Below are positions 39,301 to 51,524 of a DNA stretch of 64,000 bases, in pieces. Numbering within the stretch: the first letter of the stretch is position 1; every line of letters starts with the position of its first letter. The position numbers and the translations under genes are program-made. Under the pieces are notes generated by a model that was not told the DNA's origin, did no database searches, and saw nothing but the letters and a program-made list of their open reading frames with translations. The stretch is taken from assembly GCA_026874595.1 (NCBI GenBank), contig CM049315.1:15380164-15444163 (forward strand). The letters run 5' to 3'. This DNA comes from Sipunculus nudus (taxonomy: Eukaryota; Annelida; Sipuncula; Golfingiida; Sipunculidae).

Positions 39301-40995
39301 TCAGTCGCCCTGTTGGGATACTAACGGTAAACACCGCCTGAATGAGCCGTTACAGACGATCTATCGCGCCTTTCATCAATGTTACCGATTTGTCGTCTGC
39401 TGTGCAGGGTGTCGTCTGCTAAGTTTTGGCGCGCAGGTGTGGGCATGCTTGCCAGGGCGTTATTCTGAGTGCATGGGCTTATGTTAGTGGATCACAATGT
39501 TCTGAACATATGCGGGAATTAAGCTGGACATACAAGCTTAATTACATTGCACCCTCCTGTATTCTGCTAGTATGTTTAGAACTCATTACCGCCAAAATAT
39601 GACCTTACCGCCACAATGGCGTACGTGTCAACGGGGCAGCGTTTCAACTTGGTTCTAAGAAACTCTTTGCAAGGACTCATTTGCGTTTATATCCCCAAAT
39701 TCCGGTCTGTTTTAGTAAGCAAACTGGTGTCTGACTGGACTGTTATTTGGCCTTGCTGACCATTCACAAATAGGCTGGTGTACAGAGGTTTCCTTTTCTG
39801 TATCAAAGGATGGCCATGGCCTCGTACTTGCCCAATGCCATGGTCCTAGATTAATCTTTAGTCTGACTAGTCAGACTACAGGACAAAAATTTTATACCTA
39901 ATGTGACACCTATCTCCCAAACCGTTTGAATTCACCATCTGATAACTTCATGATTGTTTTCTGATTATCTTATGTTGGTCATGTATTAAAAGGATCTCGA
40001 CCCTCAGCGTATACAGCAGTGTCTATCTTGCAGTAACAGGGTGATTCATATCAGATCGCCTTTCAGAAAATTAAAACAGTGTTTTATAAAAAAAATATGG
40101 ATAGTAAAGATTTCAAAGAAATATGCAATACATATATTATGTATATACTTATATTCTGCACAAACACACATGTGAATGTTTTCAGATGATTTCGGTCAGA
40201 TAATCTTGCTCCTCCCGTTGCAGACATTTCAATTAAGATTTCGATTAACCAAAAGGAGGCCTTTGGCGCCTTTGCCAGAAAATAAAAAGATCGTTACGTT
40301 TGGTATCTATCCATGATTTATTAGGGGTTCACGTTTTGCCGGAATACTGAATAAATGTATAGTGTATTTTCAGGGAAAATGTAGGCAGGATTGCCATTTA
40401 AGGTGTCTGCTATTTATTTGTAAATGAAAAGTGTCTTCGATCATTTTCGATATTAAACCCGGTAAAATGTTTTGCGGTGTCGGGAATGATCCGCTGTGTT
40501 TTCATAACGAATGACTTCCGGAGTTAGGTTTACACAGCAGCTCGGTCAGTAGCTATCAGACTCCCGTGTGTTTCTTGTTACTTTCCCACAGGGCGCGCAT
40601 GTTCGAAGGCAGCCATGGTTTGTTTTGTAAAGGAACACTGTTGACTTGTGTTTACAAACTGATCAAACTCTCAGCGTGAAACACGTCGTAGCTGATGATA
40701 TTCTAGCGACCTTACCGGAAACGGGATACCGGCGCCGCCCACGGGGCATGCGCAGAAAAGGCTTCTGACCTCTTGACCAGAATCTAAGACTGACAGATCC
40801 ACACCTCCTGCATGGTGGATAATCATAGCGAACCGACTAGAACGGTTCATGTAATAATTTACGGGAAAAGGTGGCCGTGTACACAGGTGTGTGACTGAGG
40901 TATGTGTGCATGTTTGAAATTTGTGTTTTCAATTACTTTATCTTTTTCTATTTATTCTCAGATTGCATTGGTGGAAACGAAGTAGGAAAATAATT

Positions 40996-41044
<49 letters not shown>

Positions 41045-44000
41045 GGTGTTATATTTTCAATAACCCCATACACATATATATGAGCTTTGTGCAAGCAGGA
41101 GTTTAGTTGAATAAAATTCGCTGAAAATAGCCGGGGAAATCTCGTTATCAGTCAATTTTCAACACCTCTCTCACTGTCTGGCTCTGTCTGTCTGTCTGTC
41201 TCTCTCTCTCCTCCCCCCCCCCCTCTCTCTTTCTCTCTCTCCGCTGTTATATTTTCAGTAACCCCATGCATACACGTAAACAAGAGTTTAGTTGGAACAA
41301 ACCTTGCTGGAAATAGTGAGGAAATTATTTTATCAGGCAATGTGGATCACTTCTCTCACTGTCTGTCTCTGTCTGTCTGTCTTTCTCTTTTTCTCTTCCC
41401 CCTCTCTCTCTCTCTTCTGAGGTAACAATTCCGATAAAGATAAGCAATCTCCAGCACACATCGCTGACTCTCATACTTTCACAAATTCAAAAGTTCTCGA
41501 GTTTACTACTCCCTAAACTCAAAAGTCGAAAGTACGAACAGCATTTGCATGTGTGTGTGTGTAAAATACAGGCGTCAAATTTTAATATCCAAAAACCTGC
41601 ATAATTAAGTATTCGTGCATCATCGGCCTGTAGGCCTATTTTATATAGTATTCATAGTTCAAACGTTTGGGTAAATACGTTGTATGAATAATTTGAGGGA
41701 TTGATTAATCAGCTGTGAAGCAGTGCGGAAGATGGATTGATCCCTGAACGCCTCAAAGATTAGAAGAAATCCTGGAGGTGTCACCTGATTAGCACATGAC
41801 CTCGCTGTCTCACGTGATTTATCGTAGTGATTGAGCGGTCACGTGATATTGACGTTCCAGTTATATAGATATGACATAAGGTCAGTGACAGAAGGCAGGC
41901 AGCTACGGCGTAATCCCAGAAATGCTCCAGAACGAAAGTATTAATACACGTTGACCAGGCCGCACGGAACAGATTGAGTTTATATAAACTACTCAGTTTT
42001 CTCCCGATTCAAAGAATACTCCAAAGAATAACGACGATTATAACTTTCCTTCGAATTGCGCCTGGTAAGGGTAGTTGTATGTTTTTGTGGGTGGCATTTG
42101 GTTTTTATACTCTGTAATTTCATACACGCATGCATTCAAATAAACATAGTTTTTTTTGTTTGTCCCTTAGACAGGAAAGAGCAAGTTTCACAAGAGAGAG
42201 TATAGGAAATATAATCAGTTAGGGGTGCGTATTTGTTCAGGTAATGACTTTTGTTTGAATATATCTATAAACTGTTTTACTTTCGTACCAGTTGGGGGTA
42301 CCTCCCCAGGCGTCAGTGACTCGCTAGTAACCACACAGCAGACATACATGTGTTAAACATCTGTGGAAGTAAAAGCCAAATTATCGGCGACTTGTCCTGG
42401 CATGTTTGTTATAAAAACCCTGCAGGTGGGACCAGATAATGAGGAACGTGAGCCCGGCGTGCCAGTCCCGGTCAGTCAGACTGACCACAAGCGGCCACTG
42501 TACGATAGTATGTGTGTATGTGTGGCATTCGTGCTATATCAGTAATTAAAGTTTACTGTGTATATATATATATATTTATAAACATACATATATAATTATT
42601 TCTTTAATATGAATAATGTCTATACCCTGATTAACCCTGATATGTTCATAGTATACAAATATTCGTCTGATTTTTCCAATGTGGAAAATTGTGCTTCAGA
42701 AGTTTAATCAGTTATTAATCAAAGGTAAAACATATGTACCTGTTTAAAATATGAGTCGTTTGCGACAGTGACCTTACGCATTGTCTCAGATTAATAGGTT
42801 CCTGGATTGATATATGCCAGTAATTTAGTCTGGTTAGTCACTGGAACCATAATTATAATTTATGAACGTTACCAACCGATTACGCCACGACTCATTGTTT
42901 ATGCCTGTTCGGGTGACCCATTCCTTCGCCGACAGTGCTTTACATATCAGCCTTTCTGTGTAGGCTATAAGCATCATATAAATGGTTTATCCTGCTTAAG
43001 GCACTAATATATGACGTCATAAATGTTTAGTATACACTTTAACTAAGTCTATCACATATGCCCCGGCATAATATGAAAGGCTTAATGGAATTGGTAACAC
43101 GTGTGTTGTTCCGTGGGTGTGGCGCTGTTTGGCGTATATTATTAATCGTTGTACCATTTACCGTCACTATTTCAGTGTCTTTTATTTCCGTTTCAGTGCA
43201 ATCCGGCTGTAGAGGAAGACGAAATCCTCCGGCACCTTTATTCGTCTAAAAGATATTTGGTCCTTCTGGGCGGAGGCTGCAGCGGAAGTCAGCGTGAGAC
43301 AAGTGGGTTTCCTGTGACGTCATCAGTTGTGCCTCGGGTGAGTGTTTCTTTGAACTTGTATGATTTGTAAACTGTGGTTGTACTCATATTCGCGGGGTTA
43401 AAATTTCGAGATGTTCTTTTTTTTGCAGTGTTTTGCGAGGGTTCCATTTTCGCGATTTCACAATAAAAAAAGGACCAATACATAGAGTATTACCATTATA
43501 TGTGGATTAAATATGCTAAATATTATGGGCATAAAATCTTCTTTATACGAAAAAAAAAAATATTGCTCAACAACTGCAGACCATTGGAAAGATATGATAC
43601 CATTTAAACAATCTTTGAACATATTCATAATGTCAACCTTTTACTTTTTAACTTTGCCTTCCACGATGGGACCTCTTATTCACAAAGGCTTTGTTTTCAC
43701 GATAATTCACTTATCGAGAATATTGCGAATTTGAAACTCCCAAGAACAAAAGAGCAACCACAGTATTTTTAAACATAAAGTCCAGTGTATTCCTACATCA
43801 CTTGGTGCCTCTGGTCAATTTGGGCAGCATGAAACAATTTAAGATCTCTTCAATTGTAATTATTGCATAAGTTGACAAAAATAGAATACTTGCTTCAGTG
43901 TAGTGTTGGATTAAGTATGTGATCTATACTTTCCAGTTGATTAAAGTGGGTGTGTTCATCGTATCACAGAGTAACGCAAATCTTGCTATTAGGTATTACC

Positions 44001-47000
44001 AATTGTCCTCTGCTCAATTGATTTTCAATTATTACTTGTTGACATTAATCTCGATTCGATTATTGGAAAAAAATTTAATATGTCTGAGAGATATGTCTCT
44101 TTGATTCATTGCATTGATAATTGTTAATAACAGATGGATTGTTACAATCCAAGTAATCCGTCTATTCTTCATACCCTCTTACATTGACCAATGTCAAATT
44201 GTCATATAATTAACCGTTACTCTCAACATATTCCCTGGATTATCTTTTCAGGTGTCTTTCCTGGGTCCATCATTATCAGCCTCAGTAGAGGACCCGCCAT
44301 CAGTGTATCACGTGACACCGTCGGCTCGGGGCGTCTTCCGCGCAATAGCCTCTTTCCTTACAAAAGCCAGCGTCGATGACGTCACATTGGTGTCAGACCA
44401 ACTGAATATACACGCACAGGTACTTGAATGATGCCTGATCTATGACAGAAATATTTTTGAACATATTAAACAGATAAAATTAATGATTTGCATTAGCATC
44501 GATTTTAAAATGCAGTTTTGCTCGTACCCATATACAGAAGTTAAGCAAGCTTTGACAATGAATGTTTTATTATATTGTGATTATATACTCGCGCATGACT
44601 AAATATTATAATTACCATTAGTGGCTTGTTTATGGAGGGCATTTTTTTTCCGAGGACAATTCCAGATACGTATAAGGCCAAATAATGCTGGTTTCTTAGC
44701 ACCGCGTTTGTTCAGTTTTGACACCCCCTCGCCCCTCCCCCATATTTTTATTTTAAGCAGAAATATACCGATTTTGGTGCTTCGGCATTCGGAAATTTCT
44801 TATTTGGTAATAATAAAATTTCAATAAATGTCCTTTAATTTATAAATTTATTTTATTATCATGTAATCTCATTTTCGTAGAAATTAGTTTTTATCGAACA
44901 AAAATAAATAAACTAGACGACCATAGGTCGAACGCTTGCCTGAAATTGATATGACAAACAGACGGTCAGACAGAACAAACTTTCGGTTTTCTAACAATTG
45001 TGTGACTTTCAGAACGATGGTGAAAAGTAAGGCCTGTTGAACGACATATACCTAACAAAAGAACATGACATAACTGACAACTGACAAACAGACAGACATA
45101 CTGACAAAGTGACAGAAGCTTTAGACCAGATGACTTAACCTGGTTATGGATAAGACTCAGAGGAAGAAAACAAAATTTAATATTTGGGAAGGTCGTGTGC
45201 AGCGCCCCCTAGCGGCAGTATCCGGAAAATGAAGAATCTGTTTCGAGATATTAGTGTAAGATATAACATGTACCAGTTTCAAAAGGATTCCTTCAAAACT
45301 GTGGCCTGAAGAATGGTATATGTAAGACACAAGAACCAGCAAGCAGGAGAATTTGAGGACAACTGATATACAGACAGACATACGAACAAAGTAACACAAA
45401 AATTAGACCACATGACTTACTCAGGTTATGGGGAAGACCAAAAGAAATAAAATAAGCCATAGTTTCTGTAATTGAGAATTATACTTAAGAAGATATAGCA
45501 AAAAAAATGATATATTGGGGAGGGTTATGTGCAGCGCCCCCTAGCTGACATATTCGGAAAATGAAATATTCGTTTCGAGATTTTTGTGTAAGACATGACA
45601 TGTACCAGTTTCAAAAGGTATTCCTTCAAAACTGTGGCCTGCAGAAGGCTATATGTAAGACACAAGAACCAGCAAGCATACAGACAGACATACTAACAAA
45701 GTGACACAAGAATGAGACCACATGACTTACTCAGGTTATGGAGAAGACCAAGCAAAAGAAAATAAGCCATAGTTTCTGTAATTGAGAATTATAGTTACGG
45801 AGATATGGCCAAAATATGATACGATAGGGAGGGTCATGTGCAGCGCCCCTTGCGGCCATATTTGGAAAAAGAAAAATTCGTTTCGAGATATTAGTGTAAC
45901 ACATAACATGTACCAGTTTCAAAAGACATCCTTCAAAACTGTGGCCTGTAGAATGCTATATAGGCGAAAACCAGCAAGCAGGCGAGTTTGAGGACAACTG
46001 ACAAACAGACAGACATACTGACAAAGTGACAAAGATTTAGACCAGATGACTTTCCCAGGTTATGAAGAAGACCCAGAGGACGAAACCAAGCTATAGTTTC
46101 TGTAAATGAGGTTTTTAGTTTTGGGGATATGTCCAAAAAATGATATGTTCGGGAGGTTCAAGTGCAGCGCCCCCAAGCGGCATATCTGGAAAATGAAAAA
46201 TACTTTTCTAGATATTAATGTCAGACAAAAGATATATCAGTTTCAAAATGATTACTGCATAATTGTGGACTCTAGTCTATCAATAAATGATATCTCGAAA
46301 TATCTCGATTAACGAGATATTGTACGAGATATTGCGATACTTTTAATATAATCAAATGACACTAATTAAATACTATCTGATGCAAAAACCTAGACCTCTC
46401 TAGCTTTAAAACTGACAAAGTTAGAAAAATAAGACCATTTATTTTCGAATATCATGAATTTTCCCCTAAAATATGTAACCATGGTTACAGCCAATTTGAG
46501 TCAGCTACACACGAGAAGAAAGGCCTTGGAATGACGATTAAAATGATCTACAGTTGAAGTAGATACGACTAATTGTGACAAAGATATGAAGAAAAAAAAC
46601 CCGTTTTGCAAACTTTTGATGACCTTGACCTATATTAACCAAAAACAATATTTTGTGATTTTACATTTTCCATCAACTGTAGTTTGAAAGCGATTGCTGC
46701 AAAATTGCGACCTGTAGAGAGAGGCCAGACAGACAGACAGATAAACAGACAGACAACCAGACTTCCGCGACTGACCAACCAGCTTGCCGAAATCGGAGAT
46801 TTCCGGCAAGCAAAAAAAAAACTAAAAACGTCGCCAACCCAGACTGATTTGTAAAAAAAGGGTTTGAGGAACTTAATATGTAATACCTGTCCCATTCTCT
46901 TGTGAAAAAAGGGCTACCAAAGTTCCATGGTTTATATAGTCTCTGTTATTAAGAAGTTCAGAATAACAAAAGACGGTTTCCAAGGGCAAAACCGTTAAAA

Positions 47001-47497
47001 CAAAATAGTCCCCCCCCCCCCCCCTTATTTCTTTTAATTTTTATTTTGTAGACGGGCGCCATATACAAGACACTGGTCGTCGCAGGAATACCTCTCGTCA
47101 CACACACAGCCTGGCGGCCGGGAAACACACTAACTTCAGTGACGCGTGCTGTAATTATAAACATCAGCGGGGCTCGATTGAAAAACTTTATATGCGACCT
47201 GCGCCATCTGCCGTCCACGCAGCACACTATATGGCTGATTCCTTGGTTGTCGTATTCGTCCGTCAACACGTCGGTTTTGACGTGTGGCGGTTTTAAACCA
47301 GAAAGCATTTACATCTTCTCAGCTGATCACTCATACATACATTCACAGGTGAGTGTATATAGGCGCACACATTTAAAATTTAAAATATATGGGGGGTAAC
47401 TTCCAATGTTATGAAAAAATCTTCAAGGCCTTACAAGCTGGAATAAAATTTAGTGCTTAGTAAAAGGCCTTGGATATTTTATTTTGTAATATATATG

Positions 47498-47567
<70 letters not shown>

Positions 47568-50500
47568 TAAGAGAGAAATAGAAAGAGAGAGAGAGTAAAA
47601 TCCTATAATGTTTTCCCATTCGGTTCGACCAATATATTTGTCCGTGAACTTTGATTTAGCCTGTCTGTATATGCATGTGAACGTTGACTTAGCCTGTCCG
47701 TATATGTCTGTGAAAGTTGACATGTCCGTGAACGTTGATTTAGCCTGTCCGTATATGTCTGTGAAAGTTGACATGTCCGTGAACGTTGACTTAGCCTGTC
47801 TGTACATGCATCGTCATGTTTTATGATGTTATTCATGAACTTATAATGTTATTTTATAATTATAACAAGGACTTTATGTAATTTACAGAATTCAGAACAA
47901 AGTGTGTATATCATTTTTATTCAACAAATTTAGGGGGCTTAGTTTGCGCTTTCAGGTTGGGCCAAAAAAACTTTGGGCTCCGCCCTAAAAATGCTAATGA
48001 ACATCATTATATCCAAACCAGATATTATAACTGACAGTTGTAATATTACCTCAAAGCAAGATATCATGACTGACAGTTATTTTATTATTACCTCCCTGTT
48101 ATCATTCACTAACGGTCACGGTGCACAAAACAGTGCGTCGCCATGGCTCGCTGCGTCTCTAGCATCATCAGATCTTCACACCCGTCTGTACGCCTGGTGG
48201 GTCTTTACGGCGTGTTTTGACGTAATATGCTCTATATTCCACACCATTATATAGGTCTGAGATCATTACACATGTCATTTATTACATGACGGCGGAAAAC
48301 TATATCTAGCATGTATAAACAGCACATCCTGCGCGTGTTCATTATATATAGTTAACAAATAAATGGTTGAATAGTGTTTTAACGACACGTGCAGAACAAT
48401 CTGCACACACACACACACACAAAGTTATTTGGCGTAGTTTAATTAAGATGATTCAAATTCAGCGGAAATAGAGATGGCAGGAGAATGATGCGTTTTACCC
48501 GTATTTCATGTACTTGCATTGATAAACCAGTCAAATCAAATGTCTAATGGGGCTCGGGCAGTCCGTTTGCTTCACTATTCAGGTGCCATCTCGACAAAGA
48601 TTAAAAAATTATAAATAATAGAAATTTTCCATAAAAAGCATAGGTGAAAAAATTGAGGGGATTAGAAGATAATGAATGATATTTGAATTAATATGTTCGT
48701 GATTTTTTCAGATATTTCAAGATTTTGTAACCACCGTCCATTCTCTGATCTCACCCACTCCGTCCATCCCCACCATCACTGATGCAGCGCACGCCAGGGA
48801 CGCCACCTACCTGATCAGCCTGGCCATGCAGCGTCTCGCCAACATCACGTCAGCCGATCACTTCTCACGAGAGTTCAGGAAACGGATACTGAACATGGAA
48901 TACAATGGTGTTACTGTAAGTGGTACAGTAAGATCAACTGAATTGTCAATACATTGTCAGAGGTGACAAATTTGCACGTACATCATCGTATTTATTTTCA
49001 TCTGAACCATATTTCCAATTTAGGAGTACAGTCCATAGCCAAATCCCAAATTATCGCCCGGTTCTGTCCCTGGTTGCAGTAGCTGTCCATACAGCAAGTT
49101 TTCCAAAACTGACATTTTGGCACAGTAATAGTCACAGGTGATAGATTTGCGCCCGATGTTTATTTTGGAATTACTTTGGAAATGGCCTATCTCAAATATC
49201 TTTATTGCTACTCAGTTGGGGAAGAGGCTGGGTGGTAAACCGGGGTGATGGGGAGGGGGTTAGAGGGGAGTTTGAAGGCTTCCCTTTTGATCTCTCAACG
49301 GTCCCAGGCATCTAGTCATTATTATAATATATTTGGCTATAAAAACATTAATACAGAATCTGCAGAAACTGAACCCATTTTCTGACAATAAAAAAAAAAC
49401 ATATATATTCTGTCACAAAAAAAGACTTTGGTGATTTGTTAAAAGGGGTCAACATTTCCTTGAGCACTGTCATCTCTGCAGGGACGGCAAGCCACAGGAA
49501 AACACCCTGTGACAAAAAAGAATCGATCTCAATATACCTTAGTAGCTTGACACTGTAGGCCTAGGCACCGAAGTTACACGGAAGAGTAAATAAAAACAAG
49601 TGTTGATATATTTATTTCATTTCTAAATTCAGCCCATGACGTCATATTTGCGCCGGCAATTCACATGAGGTCCCTGTCTGTTCTTTGCCCAATGCTAGTG
49701 GGGATGTGTTAATCTGGCCATTAGTATCATACCGTTAATTTTGCTGTTCTCTCTTTGTATTGTCTGTGCCCGTAAATTATGTGCGTTGTTTAAGAATATA
49801 CTTTTAAGTGATTGTGTCGTATGTATTAGTAAAAGTTAGTTTTATTATCTGAAGCATGTTAATCCTAATGAATTAACATTTTTAGCTCATGGTAAAATAT
49901 TGTTAATGTGTTAGTAATGTATTGATATATCCGAAAATAAGAAAAGCTATATAAATTCAACAGAATAGTTACACCATTAGTTTTTTTAATGATGATATTT
50001 CATTTATGAAAGTATTGTATTGACATGTCCATGTGTCATCTCACGATTCTGATACGTTTTGGTATATGTAACAAATAATCTTAACAAAAAGCTGTCCAGA
50101 CAAAAGGGACTCTGTTCCCGTTCCGGATTCTCATCCAGTCATCTCGGCGGCACCTGAGGCTGGTTGAAAGTGAGAAATGTGGCCGCAGTCTGTCAAACCT
50201 CTAATCTTTCATGCACCATTTCTATGCTTTGTTGAGTAAATGCACGTCACCTGCGTCTTTAAGTAAACCCTAGATTATCATTATGTAATTTAATAGACAT
50301 TAAAGAGGCTTCATTGGTGTAGTGTTCCGGGAGATTGTGTCGGGGAGTTCATCGGAACGCGGGGACAAAAGATGAGATGAGCGCGCACCTGTTATTTCTG
50401 CGGGAACCTTAGAGAGTGATCACGCTAATTACGGGTGAGGCCGTCATACCTCAGACCGTGGACAATTCAATTATACCGTGACAACAAGTGTACATTATCA

Positions 50501-51463
50501 ACAGACTGCATATCCACGTTTCACCTCCTTGAGAGGCCAAACCATGCAAACATTACTCATTGTCGCCGAGTGGACTGTGTATTTACGTGCGAGCGACATT
50601 TCCTAAGTGTCCCTCTTGTTTCTATATATACACAGCCAGCTTAAATCTTAAATGCTACATATGCCGACTCAAACTGTGTTAATCTCTAAGAGTAGAACGT
50701 GTTAGTCTTAAGATTAAATCTTCGGACATGCAAATCAGTCTTTCCATTTTAGCAGATACTTTATATATATGCGCGCGAATATTTCAAATACGATACCCAA
50801 ACATCCCTTCGTGCTTTGGCCTAAAAGGTGAACGGAGTAAATTCCCACAGCCATTGTTGAAAACACCATTTAGGCCTCAGCGCCAGCCCCTCCTTCTGTA
50901 TTTTCACTGACACTACTGTTGACGAATATCTTTTTTCGTGCCATGCAGGGACAGACAAGATTTCAGTCCAATGGGCTCCGAAAATACGACATCAACGTGG
51001 ACACGGTAACAGGTAGGCCCATGTCTGTAGTAATTAAATTTTTGGGCTTTTTATTTGAATGATTTGAAATAATAATAACCGTGTGATATTGTGCATATAA
51101 TTATACATATTTTACATATAATTATATAGTGTTGATACGTGCATTGTATTGCATATTTTAATACAGAAAAAACTACTCGAGTTTATACCACTGCAAACTA
51201 AATTTGCCAAAAAAGACCCATTCTTAAATCCTACCCGTTCTCGTGTAAGGGACACTGTATAGGTGCCGACTACAGACTTGGTGCTAAAATGAATTAACAC
51301 GCACACATATACACTTCTATATTTATAAGATACACCACAGTATGTATCACGTACTAGTAGTAAATGTGTAACGGCAAATTACTTATAACTGAACGTCCCC
51401 TGTATGACGTGATGCTCTAAATAGCTTCCATGGAATATGTCATTCATAACTCTAAAAGGTATA

Positions 51464-51524
<61 letters not shown>

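Larger units (their letters stand above)
27314..43196 (+). other. receptor intron 1 (15.9 kb), no coding exon recognised
   Basis: Starts gtaagc and ends tttcag. The alignment to GABBR1 is continuous across it, so no coding exon is missing. It contains CT, GA and TAA microsatellites, several MITE-like repeats, a 357-bp tandem duplication and two patches with promoter-like motifs (40680-40760 and 41980-42070). Other parts, for example 31800-37570 and 38720-40500, show nothing I recognise. Confidence 0.75.

Noticed and set aside
47457-47836. Repetitive peptides open on both strands
   Set aside because: Caused by the 51-bp minisatellite and the TA/GA tracts; no splice or start context and the region is inside an intron.
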